DNA of 5,415 nt from Candidatus Coatesiibacteriota bacterium. GTDB taxonomy: Bacteria; B130-G9. The stretch lies in the NCBI GenBank assembly GCA_016929465.1, contig JAFGIT010000105.1, positions 1-5,415 on the forward strand, written 5' to 3'. The translations under genes were made by a program, and so were the position numbers. Of this stretch, positions 1 to 5,408 are shown one piece after another; within the stretch, counting starts at the first letter, position 1; each line of letters opens with the position of its first letter. The notes under the pieces are model-generated. The model had not been told where the DNA came from and searched no databases. It saw nothing but the letters and a program-made list of their open reading frames with translations.

Positions 1-1
1 A

Positions 2-733
2 TCGGATGCCTTCGGCAAGCCGATTTCGTTTGCCCAGGGAGCGGGATTCGGCCTCCGCCGTGACGGCGGGAGGAGCATGGCCGGCGGTATCGGTGCCCTG
101 ATCGAGGGTGACGGAGATGACGATTATTATGGTCACGTCTATTCGCAGGGCTGTGCCTACTGGTGGTCTCTAGGCATCTGTGAGGAGAGAGGCGGCAACG
201 ATACCTACCGCTGTCTCTGGTATTCCCTCGGCTCGGCGCCGCACATGGCAATCGGCTGCATGACCGACCTTTATGGCGATGACCGATACAACGTCGATGA
301 TCGCGATGCTGTGACGCAATACCAGGCCTGCGCGCGAGATACCTCGATCGGTATCTTCATCGATGGCATGGGCGACGACCAGTATTTCCACCGCAATCGC
401 TGCGCGGGTACGGGCGATTTGAATAGCATCGCGCTCTTCTGGGACCGCTACGGCAACGACCTCTACGACACTTACCTGGCCGGCCCCTATATAAGCGATC
501 CCCCGTATGGATCAGCCTACTTCTACGAAGACAGCGGCACCATAAGGGATGAGATCAAGACGGTAGGGCTATTTTTGGATACGCAAGGGCTCGACACCTT
601 CAACATCGATCCGGTTGACTACGAGGGAACCAAGCCAAACTGCGCAGATAATTGGAACTGGGGTCACAACACTGGCCCGTATCTCTGGGGGAATGGTCTG
701 GATATTGATTGGTATGCGGCCGCAACGCCATAG
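2..733 (+). CDS. GDDxY-repeat protein, 5'-truncated by window edge
   Basis: The reading frame is open from base 2 to the TAG at 731-733, so the ATG at 77 is probably internal and the true start lies left of the window. At least 243 C-terminal residues are visible. Counting the Met at 77 as residue 1, a motif of the form hGhhhD-x-x-G(D/N)DxY recurs with its final aromatic at residues 17, 44, 71, 103, 130 and 175; spacings are 27, 27, 32, 27 and 45, so the basic unit is 27 residues with insertions. Several units also carry a QG or related small-residue motif midway (FAQGAGFG, YSQGCAY). Six cysteines recur at residues 26, 35, 46, 61, 85 and 109. The tail is rich in Trp, Asn and Gly, with no membrane segment. 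I recognise this repeat style from uncharacterised bacterial proteins but know no function. Extracytoplasmic location, a beta-rich repeat fold and metal binding by the Asp loops are inference. The sequence does not fit the RTX nonapeptide. That it is a coding gene is near certain; its role is unknown. Confidence 0.85.
   Translation, partial: SDAFGKPISFAQGAGFGLRRDGGRSMAGGIGALIEGDGDDDYYGHVYSQGCAYWWSLGICEERGGNDTYRCLWYSLGSAPHMAIGCMTDLYGDDRYNVDDRDAVTQYQACARDTSIGIFIDGMGDDQYFHRNRCAGTGDLNSIALFWDRYGNDLYDTYLAGPYISDPPYGSAYFYEDSGTIRDEIKTVGLFLDTQGLDTFNIDPVDYEGTKPNCADNWNWGHNTGPYLWGNGLDIDWYAAATP
89..625 (+). repeat. Six 27-residue (81-bp) protein-level repeats with GDDxY motif
   Basis: Units begin with a hydrophobic-Gly-hydrophobic strand at nucleotides 89, 170, 251, 347, 428 and 563. 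Each leads into GDDDY, GNDTY, GDDRY, GDDQY, GNDLY or GLDTF. The first, second and fourth units are exactly 27 codons; the third has 5 extra residues and the fifth 18. Conservation is at protein level only; the DNA is diverged, so this is an old expansion rather than a recent tandem duplication. The end coordinate of the last unit is approximate. Confidence 0.75.
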
Positions 734-737
734 TCCA

Positions 738-759
738 GCTCATGCATGACCACATGAGC
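738..759 (+). terminator. Hairpin just after the repeat-protein gene (possible terminator)
   Basis: GCTCATG at 738-744 is complementary to CATGAGC at 753-759, giving a 7-bp perfect stem with an 8-nt loop that starts 4 nt after the stop codon. No T-run follows (the next bases are AGCGCGATTG), so it lacks the hallmark of an intrinsic terminator. Its position right behind the gene is the main argument for a role in termination or mRNA 3'-end stability. Confidence 0.25.
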
Positions 760-867
760 AGCGCGATTGTCCTCTACCGGTAGCGGATGGTCTCAGTCGA
801 TGTTCGCCATATTTAGCTGATATTATCCGAAGAACTTATCAGGCCGGAGATTCCCCGCAACTTCCTA

Positions 868-897
868 TTGACGTTAGCATTGCATATAGGCTACAAT
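868..897 (+). promoter_or_regulatory. Sigma70-type promoter of nrdR
   Basis: TTGACG at 868-873 (5 of 6 to TTGACA) and TACAAT at 892-897 (5 of 6 to TATAAT) are separated by 18 nt. Transcription would start near 904-905 and give a leader of about 115 nt before nrdR. The -10 hexamer lies inside the palindromic NrdR-box match at 892-905. A second possible start is an extended -10 (TG-A-TACAAT, 962-970) closer to the gene, but it has no recognisable -35. Confidence 0.65.
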
Positions 898-906
898 ATA
901 TTGTAT
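891..906 (+). promoter_or_regulatory. NrdR box (operator) overlapping the -10
   Basis: Positions 892-905 form a perfect 14-bp palindrome, TACAATATATTGTA. Aligned by its centre to the recalled NrdR-box consensus acaCwAtATaTwGtgt, the 16-mer at 891-906 matches 13 positions, including the whole CwAtATaTwG core. It lies about 115 bp upstream of nrdR and covers the -10, so binding would be expected to block RNA polymerase. NrdR operators often occur in pairs about three helical turns apart; I found no convincing second box at that spacing on either side. A weak half-match (ATATAG, 884-889) lies 14 bp upstream, which is not the usual phasing. Confidence 0.7.
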
Positions 907-1018
907 TAGATGAGTGTCTCGAACCGTGTCAGCGGCACGGATAGGTGTTCCTCAGGCTCTGTGATACAATTCTAGTAGCGGCGGAAGCCTGGATCGCAAT
1001 ATAAGGGAGAGTTGCCTA

Positions 1019-1477
1019 ATGAGGTGTCCATTCTGTGGCGTCACCAAAGACCGTGTCGTCGATTCCCGGATGAGCAAGGATGGTGCGATGATAAGGAGAC
1101 GCCGTGAATGCTCGGCGTGTTTGAAGCGTTTCACGACATACGAGGAGATCGAGGATGTAACGTATGTTGTGGTCAAGAAAGACAGGAGACGCGAGCCGTT
1201 CGATAGGCAGAAGCTCCTCGCCGGGTTGAAGCGGGCGTGCGAGAAACGCCCGATTGGCACCGTGCAGCTCGAGGAGATAGTGAACGAGATCGAGCGTGAG
1301 CTACACACCAAGGCGGACAAGGAGATCTCGACTCACGAGATCGGCGAATATGTGATGGATGAGCTCCGGGCATTGGACCAGGTCGCATACGTGCGTTTCG
1401 CATCCGTCTATCGGGACTTCAAGAGCGCTGACCAGTTCCTCGCCGAGCTCGAGCACCTTTTGCACGCAGACCGTTAA
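1019..1477 (+). CDS. nrdR: Transcriptional repressor NrdR
   Basis: This 152-residue protein has the usual NrdR length and architecture. An N-terminal zinc ribbon carries C3-x2-C6 and C31-x2-C34, with the basic RRRR segment at 26-29 and the RFTTYE motif at 37-42. An ATP-cone follows from about residue 49 to 139, with the family signatures KKDxRREPFDRxKL (53-66), RACEKRP (72-78) and VAYVRFASVYRDF (122-134). NrdR senses nucleotides through the ATP-cone and represses ribonucleotide reductase genes when dATP is plentiful; it acts in the cytoplasm as an oligomer on paired operators. The ATG at 1019 is preceded by AAGGGAGA at 1003-1010 with an 8-nt spacer, and the CPFC motif starting at residue 3 fixes this start. 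No reductase gene lies in the window, so its main targets must be elsewhere. The promoter region carries an NrdR-box match, pointing to autoregulation. Identification is firm. Confidence 0.97.
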   Translation: MRCPFCGVTKDRVVDSRMSKDGAMIRRRRECSACLKRFTTYEEIEDVTYVVVKKDRRREPFDRQKLLAGLKRACEKRPIGTVQLEEIVNEIERELHTKADKEISTHEIGEYVMDELRALDQVAYVRFASVYRDFKSADQFLAELEHLLHADR

Positions 1478-1500
1478 TACAGAATAATTCCCCCTGAATT

Positions 1501-1506
1501 AAGGAG
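1501..1506 (+). promoter_or_regulatory. Ribosome binding site fixing a TTG start
   Basis: AAGGAG at 1501-1506 lies 7 nt before the TTG at 1514. No in-frame ATG or GTG exists between the nrdR stop (in the same frame) and this point, and the conserved N-terminal helix leading to RRAIHQNPEL begins shortly after it. This makes the TTG the best start for the amidohydrolase. Confidence 0.8.
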
Positions 1507-1513
1507 AAGAGAA

Positions 1514-2719
1514 TTGACCGACTTAGGGGCCTTGAAAGAACTCATAAAGAAGAAAGCCGAAGAGCTCGAAAGCACTCTGATTTCCGTCAGGCGAGCAATC
1601 CATCAAAACCCAGAACTCGCGTTCGAGGAGCATGAGACTGCCGCTTTGCTGGCCTCTCGTCTCGAGGAAGCTGGCATCAAGGCGGAGCGAGGGATCGGAG
1701 GCACCGGCGTCGTCGGCAGGATCCAGCCAGAGAAGGATGGAGTGAAGTGCGTCGCGATTCGCGGCGATATGGATGCGCTTCCAATACAGGAGGCCACCGG
1801 TCTCGAATTCGCATCGCAGAATAAGGGTAAAATGCACGCCTGCGGCCACGACGCAAACTGCGCAATGGCCCTCGGTGCCGCGCTGATACTGAACTCGGAT
1901 GAGATAAAACCTCATCTGAACGGAAACGTGCGAGTTCTATTCCAGCCGGCGGAAGAGTCACCTCCGGGTGGCGCGATCAAGATGATCGAAGCGGGTGCGC
2001 TCGACAATCCCAAGGTCGATGCAATCATAGCCTCGCACACATATAACGACGCGAATCTCGGTGAGATAGTCTTCAAGGACGGCCCCATGCTCGCGAGCGC
2101 CGACAATTTCGACCTCAAGATCATCGGAAAGGCTTCACATGGCGCGATGCCGCAGCAGGGCAAGGACGCGATAGTGACCGCCGCAGAAGTCATCCTGGCG
2201 TATCAGAGAATTATCAGCAGGCAGATTGCGCCAACCTCTCCCGCCGTCATAACGATCGGGACGATCAGCGGTGGCGACAGGTCGAATGTCATCCCGAGCG
2301 AAGTCAAGATGCGGGGCACGGTGAGAACGCTCGACATGTCGGTGAAGGATACCATCAGGAAGGCGATGTATGAGACAGCGGACGGGATAACGAAATCCGC
2401 CGGCCTATCCTTCGAGCTCGACTACCAGGATGGCTATCCAACGCTCCTTAATGATCCTGGTGTCAAGAAAACTGTCCAGGAAGCAATCGGCGAGCTTGGG
2501 ACCGTGAAATTCATCGAGATGCAGAGCCCGATAATGGGTGGCGAGGACTTTGCCTATTACACTCACCGCGCTGCAGGTCTCTTTATGTTCATCGGCGTTG
2601 TATCGAGCAGGAATCCGAAGTGCCCGATGCATCACCCGCAGTACACCATCGATGAGCGAGTGCTTCCGCTCGGCGCGTCGGTCATGGCGTATGCCGCCGC
2701 GAAGATTCTGATGGGGTAG
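1514..2719 (+). CDS. M20 family (M20D-type) metal-dependent amidohydrolase
   Basis: The product is 401 residues, typical of the M20D branch (N-acyl-amino-acid, hippurate and IAA-amino-acid hydrolases). Family motifs appear in order: RxxIHxxPELxFxE (26-39), RGDMDALPI (83-91), HACGHDA (108-114), QPAEE (144-148), a metal-site His (175), the small lid/dimerisation domain from about 196 to 305 with GKASHGAMP (205-213), GGEDFAYY (342-349) and MHHPQYTIDE (372-381). By family analogy C110, H112, E148, H175 and H373 hold the two metals and E147 is the catalytic base. It hydrolyses an amide bond between an acyl group and an amino acid or similar amine; the exact substrate cannot be read from sequence. 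There is no signal peptide, so it is probably cytosolic. It lies 36 nt behind nrdR and likely shares its NrdR-controlled transcript. One oddity: the lid motif usually reads HGAMPH, but here the last His is Gln214. An N-acylamino-acid deacylase or aminobenzoyl-glutamate-type hydrolase are alternatives. Confidence 0.9.
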   Translation: MTDLGALKELIKKKAEELESTLISVRRAIHQNPELAFEEHETAALLASRLEEAGIKAERGIGGTGVVGRIQPEKDGVKCVAIRGDMDALPIQEATGLEFASQNKGKMHACGHDANCAMALGAALILNSDEIKPHLNGNVRVLFQPAEESPPGGAIKMIEAGALDNPKVDAIIASHTYNDANLGEIVFKDGPMLASADNFDLKIIGKASHGAMPQQGKDAIVTAAEVILAYQRIISRQIAPTSPAVITIGTISGGDRSNVIPSEVKMRGTVRTLDMSVKDTIRKAMYETADGITKSAGLSFELDYQDGYPTLLNDPGVKKTVQEAIGELGTVKFIEMQSPIMGGEDFAYYTHRAAGLFMFIGVVSSRNPKCPMHHPQYTIDERVLPLGASVMAYAAAKILMG

Positions 2720-2758
2720 AGGATCGGCTCTGATTCAGATTCTCGCAGCGTGGTGACC

Positions 2759-2779
2759 CGGCAACATTTCCGCTTGCCG
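2759..2779 (+). other. Small inverted repeat between amidohydrolase and hutU
   Basis: CGGCAA at 2759-2764 pairs with TTGCCG at 2774-2779 across a 9-nt loop. It lies 39 nt after the amidohydrolase stop and has no T-tract, so it may be a transcript-end structure or chance. It is the only clear hairpin in the 155-nt gap. Confidence 0.2.
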
Positions 2780-2840
2780 CGACCTGGTGCGGTATATCCT
2801 TGGCGCACTCCCGCCTTCGTGGCAGAGTTGTTTCCTGTAA

Positions 2841-2849
2841 TGCTAGAAT
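2841..2849 (+). promoter_or_regulatory. Possible extended -10 promoter for hutU
   Basis: TGCTAGAAT carries the TGn extension and a hexamer matching TATAAT at 5 of 6 positions, 25 nt before the hutU ATG. No credible -35 lies 16-18 nt upstream (TTGTTT at 2828 is too close). The 155-nt gap from the previous gene, against 36 nt at the other junctions, suggests hutU has its own promoter. Confidence 0.3.
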
Positions 2850-2874
2850 TTTGCCAGATTTGGGAGGATAAGGA

Positions 2875-4530
2875 ATGACCGAATATAAGCCTATCGAGCG
2901 GCCATTAGGGCCTCGAATTTCGTGCAAGGGGTGGCTGCAAGAAGCCGCTATGCGGATGCTGATGCACAACGTCAGCGAAGACGTTGCCGAGAAGCCTCAG
3001 GAACTTATCGTATATGGCGGAACCGGCAAAGCGGCCAGGAGCTGGGACGCATTCCACAGGATAATCTCGACCCTGAAGAAGCTCGAAAACGACGAGACAC
3101 TGCTCGTCCAATCGGGCAAGCCCGTTGGCGTATTCAGGACCACCCCCGATGTGCCCCGCGTCATAATCGCGAATTCGCTCCTCGTCCCGCATTGGGCGAC
3201 CTGGGAGAAATTCCGCGAACTCGAACGACTTGGCCTCACTATGTATGGGCAGATGACGGCCGGCAGCTGGATATATATCGGCACCCAGGGCATCCTCCAG
3301 GGGACTTATGAGACCTTCGTCGAAGCAATAAAGCAGCACTTCGGCGGAGATATGACTGGCAAGACGATTCTATCGGCTGGGCTCGGTGGGATGGGCGGCG
3401 CTCAGCCGCTTGCTGCGACGCTCGCAGGCGCCTCGTTCCTTGGCATCGAGGTTGACGTAATGAGAGCACATAGACGTCTTCAGACGAAGTATCTGGATAT
3501 TATCACCAATAACCTCGATCAAGCCCTGAAGGCTATTGATGAGGCCCGACGGAACGGGACGGCGACGTCCGTTGGCCTGGTCGCCAACGCGGCCGATATC
3601 TATCCAGAGCTAGTTCGCCGCGGCGTCTTCTTCGAGATGGTTACCGACCAGACAAGTGCACATGACATGCTGAACGGCTACGTTCCCGCTGGCTTGCCCT
3701 ACAAGGAAGCGCTGAAGCTCAGAGAATCCGATCCCGAAAAATATCAGAAGATGGCCTTCGAATCGGTCGCCAAGCACGTCCAGGCGATGCTCGATATGAA
3801 GAAGAATGGCTCGATAGTGTTCGACTATGGCAACAACATCCGGGGGCAGGCGAAGTCAGCCGGCGTCGAGAATGCATTCGATTTCCCGGGCTTCGTCCCA
3901 GCCTACATCAGGCCGCTATTCTGCACTGGCAAGGGCCCATTTAGGTGGGTAGCCCTCTCGGGCTATCCACAGGACATCTACGAGACCGACGACCTGGTGC
4001 TGACGCTCTTCCCGAACGACGAGCCGCTCTGCCGTTGGATAAAGGCGGCGAGGGAGAAGGTCAAGTTCCAGGGCTATCCGAGCAGAATCTGCTGGCTTGG
4101 CTACGGAGAGAGAGCCAAGTTCGGACTCGCGATAAACGACCTGGTCCGAGAAGGGAGGATCAAGGCACCAATCGCCATCGGAAGAGACCACCTCGACAGC
4201 GGCTCCGTTGCCTCTCCCTATCGTGAAACAGAGAGCATGAAGGACGGCAGCGACGCAATCGCCGACTGGCCGATTCTGAATGCAATCCTCAACGCGGTCT
4301 CGGGTGCGAGCTGGGTCTCAGTGCACCACGGTGGCGGAGTCGGCATCGGCCTTTCGATCCATGCCGGCATGGTCATCGTCGCGGACGGCACGGACTCTGC
4401 CGCGAAGCGCCTGGAGCGCGTTCTGACATGCGATCCGGGCACCGGTGTTGCGAGACACGTTGATGCTGGTTACGACATCGCAATTCAAACGGCAAAGGAA
4501 AGAGGCGTAAAGATCCCCTGTCTCGCGTAG
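2875..4530 (+). CDS. hutU: Urocanate hydratase (urocanase)
   Basis: This full-length urocanase of 551 residues (family usually about 550-560) catalyses urocanate + H2O to 4-imidazolone-5-propionate, the second step of histidine degradation, in the cytosol with tightly bound NAD+. Visible signatures are [11 protein letters not shown] (47-57), [14 protein letters not shown], the NAD-binding glycine-rich [10 protein letters not shown] (169-178), [17 protein letters not shown] and [10 protein letters not shown] with C406, the equivalent of the catalytic-region Cys410 of the Pseudomonas enzyme. These are followed by [18 protein letters not shown] (436-453) and [10 protein letters not shown] (483-492). 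No motif is broken. The ATG is preceded by GGGAGG at 2862-2867 with a 7-nt spacer, and the N-terminus (PxGxxxxCKGWxQEAAxRML) matches the family, which supports this start. hutH, hutI and hutG are absent from the window; the only tightly linked gene is the 152-aa product 36 nt downstream. Identification is firm; the isolated setting is the only unusual point. Confidence 0.97.
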   Translation: MTEYKPIERPLGPRISCKGWLQEAAMRMLMHNVSEDVAEKPQELIVYGGTGKAARSWDAFHRIISTLKKLENDETLLVQSGKPVGVFRTTPDVPRVIIANSLLVPHWATWEKFRELERLGLTMYGQMTAGSWIYIGTQGILQGTYETFVEAIKQHFGGDMTGKTILSAGLGGMGGAQPLAATLAGASFLGIEVDVMRAHRRLQTKYLDIITNNLDQALKAIDEARRNGTATSVGLVANAADIYPELVRRGVFFEMVTDQTSAHDMLNGYVPAGLPYKEALKLRESDPEKYQKMAFESVAKHVQAMLDMKKNGSIVFDYGNNIRGQAKSAGVENAFDFPGFVPAYIRPLFCTGKGPFRWVALSGYPQDIYETDDLVLTLFPNDEPLCRWIKAAREKVKFQGYPSRICWLGYGERAKFGLAINDLVREGRIKAPIAIGRDHLDSGSVASPYRETESMKDGSDAIADWPILNAILNAVSGASWVSVHHGGGVGIGLSIHAGMVIVADGTDSAAKRLERVLTCDPGTGVARHVDAGYDIAIQTAKERGVKIPCLA

Positions 4531-4566
4531 AGGGGACATGTCGTATCTGAGGCCAGGTGTCCATTT

Positions 4567-5025
4567 ATGCGGACGATAGAGGTTATTTCATCGCGGCAAT
4601 TACCCGAGGCAGAGAGCAACTCGCCTGATGGGGATGAGATAGTCTTCTATCCTGTCTATCGCTTCAGCGCGAAACTCTTCGCAAAGCCAGTTATCGGGGC
4701 AGAGAAGGAGAGACGGTTCGTGGTCCTGGTGGACGCCGTCGATGGACTAGCTCGGCTCTACAACGATCTGCCGGCCTCGCCCGAGCGAGACGTCGAGGAG
4801 AAGAGAGTGCTCCCGTCGGAGGTCGAGCCGGATGTAGCAATTGCATCAGCGGAGAAGGCGCTAAACTCCTACTCACTGGCGAAGTATCGCGGCCTCTCCC
4901 CGACCAGGATAGTTCTATCGGGCGGCGAACTCGTCTATAAGGCATTCTTCATTCGCCGGGAAGGCAAGGACGCGACAGTCATCGACGGCCTAACCGGCAA
5001 GGAGACCATCCTCTCCGGCCGATAG
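4567..5025 (+). CDS. Hypothetical protein with two PepSY-like motifs
   Basis: I do not recognise this 152-residue protein by name. Two similar segments stand out: YPVYRFSAKLF (28-38) leading to FVVLVDAVDGLARL (51-64), and LVYKAFFIRREG (122-133) leading to ATVIDGLTGKE (136-146). Each is an aromatic strand followed by hh-h-D-x-h-(T/D)-G, the pattern ending PepSY-like domains. The second is preceded by a predicted helix with Ala-rich character (about 87-100), again PepSY-like. No signal peptide, membrane helix or cysteine is present, so export is not supported. The ATG at 4567 has AGGTG at 4555-4559 with a 7-nt spacer; no other start codon lies in frame back to the hutU stop. It is 36 nt behind hutU and codes in the same style, so it is probably co-transcribed. 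A link to histidine breakdown is guilt by association only. That it is a real gene is likely; the PepSY-like assignment is tentative. Confidence 0.75.
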   Translation: MRTIEVISSRQLPEAESNSPDGDEIVFYPVYRFSAKLFAKPVIGAEKERRFVVLVDAVDGLARLYNDLPASPERDVEEKRVLPSEVEPDVAIASAEKALNSYSLAKYRGLSPTRIVLSGGELVYKAFFIRREGKDATVIDGLTGKETILSGR

Positions 5026-5034
5026 AATCGGAGA
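5012..5034 (+). terminator. Hairpin overlapping the stop of the 152-aa gene (weak terminator candidate)
   Basis: TCTCCG at 5012-5017 pairs with CGGAGA at 5029-5034. An alternative inner stem, CCGAT at 5019-5023 with ATCGG at 5027-5031 and a 3-nt loop, competes with it. The stop codon is inside the loop, and the downstream DNA is T-rich but has no uninterrupted T-run. It may mark the end of the hutU transcript, but the evidence is weak. Confidence 0.25.
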
Positions 5035-5055
5035 TAATCCAATAGATTCTTCTTT

Positions 5056-5081
5056 CACCAAGGACACTAAGGACCACGAAG
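5056..5081 (+). repeat. CACNAAG element, copy 1 (forward)
   Basis: This 26-nt unit is built as CACCAAG, 2 nt, CACTAAG, 3 nt, CACGAAG. It matches copy 3 (5326-5351) at 24 of 26 positions in direct orientation, and the reverse complement of copy 2 (5118-5143) at 20 of 26. Confidence 0.75.
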
Positions 5082-5117
5082 GGATTCTTCTTGTCCATTC
5101 CTCTACCTCACCTCATT

Positions 5118-5143
5118 CTTAGTGATTCTTAGTGAACTTTGTG
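5118..5143 (-). repeat. CACNAAG element, copy 2 (inverted)
   Basis: Read on the minus strand this is CACAAAG, 2 nt, CACTAAG, 3 nt, CACTAAG, with the same internal spacing as the other copies. With copy 1 it could form an imperfect hairpin (20 Watson-Crick pairs plus one G-T over 26, loop 36 nt). Confidence 0.65.
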
Positions 5144-5165
5144 GATCGAAATTCTGATCAATCCC

Positions 5166-5200
5166 AATCCACAATCCATAATCCGAAATCCACAATCGCC
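5166..5200 (+). repeat. 7-bp tandem repeat AATCCNN, five units
   Basis: AATCCAC, AATCCAT, AATCCGA, AATCCAC and AATCGCC start at 5166, 5173, 5180, 5187 and 5194, exactly every 7 bp. A sixth partial unit, AATCCC, sits just before at 5160 with 6-bp spacing. Confidence 0.75.
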
Positions 5201-5265
5201 AAGAATCTCCCACTTGCTCATTATTCTTATCTCTATCTCTTATCATAAATGATCTGTTTTTTCGC

Positions 5266-5294
5266 TTGACATCTATGTTCTTGATCTCTATCCT
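5266..5294 (+). promoter_or_regulatory. Sigma70-type promoter pointing out of the window
   Basis: A perfect TTGACA at 5266-5271 is followed after 17 nt by TATCCT at 5289-5294 (4 of 6 to TATAAT). Upstream is an AT-rich stretch with a T6 run at 5257-5262. Transcription would start near 5301 and run through CACNAAG copy 3 and the GATGGAC array, so any gene it serves lies beyond base 5415. Confidence 0.4.
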
Positions 5295-5325
5295 ATTGTG
5301 AGAAAGCGATATTAGATTTTTCGCC

Positions 5326-5351
5326 CACTAAGGACACGAAGGACCACGAAG
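5326..5351 (+). repeat. CACNAAG element, copy 3 (forward)
   Basis: The unit is CACTAAG, 2 nt, CACGAAG, 3 nt, CACGAAG, a direct repeat of copy 1 located 270 bp away. The flanks of the two copies differ, so the similarity is limited to the element itself. Confidence 0.75.
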
Positions 5352-5364
5352 AAGTATTTATTGG

Positions 5365-5408
5365 GATGGATAAGATGGACGTGATGGACTCAGATGGACG
5401 CTATGGAC
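5365..5408 (+). repeat. GATGGAC tandem repeat, five units
   Basis: GATGGAT, GATGGAC, GATGGAC, GATGGAC and TATGGAC start at 5365, 5374, 5383, 5393 and 5402, that is every 9-10 bp, with variable 2-3 nt spacers. The array may continue past the window edge. On the minus strand it reads GTCCATC repeated. Confidence 0.7.

Noticed and set aside
77-79. ATG at 77 as the start of the repeat protein
   Set aside because: The frame stays open back to base 2 and already shows the repeat-like FAQGAGFG motif, so the gene starts outside the window. No good ribosome binding site pairs specifically with this ATG in a family-supported position.
89-625. RTX calcium-binding nonapeptide repeats
   Set aside because: The period is 27 residues and the motif is GDDxY, not tandem GGxGxDxUx. 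Only the Asp-rich turns are similar.
877-892. Second NrdR box upstream of the first
   Set aside because: Only the right half (ATATAG) matches, and its centre is 14 bp from the main box instead of about three helical turns.
4514-4536. Hairpin TCCCCT/AGGGGA around the hutU stop codon as a terminator
   Set aside because: The stem is 6 bp with an 11-nt loop and no T-tract, and a likely co-transcribed gene follows 36 nt later.
1478-4566. Identical in-frame 36-nt gaps after nrdR and after hutU, suggesting programmed readthrough
   Set aside because: The gap sequences are unrelated, each downstream gene has its own ribosome binding site and start codon, and no readthrough signal is visible. The equal lengths appear to be coincidence.
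952-4945. Long open frames on the minus strand and in other frames across nrdR, the amidohydrolase, hutU and the 152-aa gene
   Set aside because: They lie opposite or within genes with strong family matches, and their products show composition-driven sequence without recognisable domains or ribosome binding sites.
5242-5262. ATCAT-AA-ATGAT palindrome followed by T6 as an intrinsic terminator
   Set aside because: The stem is five mostly A-T pairs with a 2-nt loop, too weak and sterically poor, and the T-run begins several bases away from it.
5056-5351. CRISPR array
   Set aside because: There are only three imperfect copies, one inverted, with unequal spacing and no spacer-like units of constant length.
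5056-5351. Insertion sequence or MITE bounded by the CACNAAG copies
   Set aside because: The outer copies are direct, not inverted, there is no transposase ORF and no target-site duplication is apparent.
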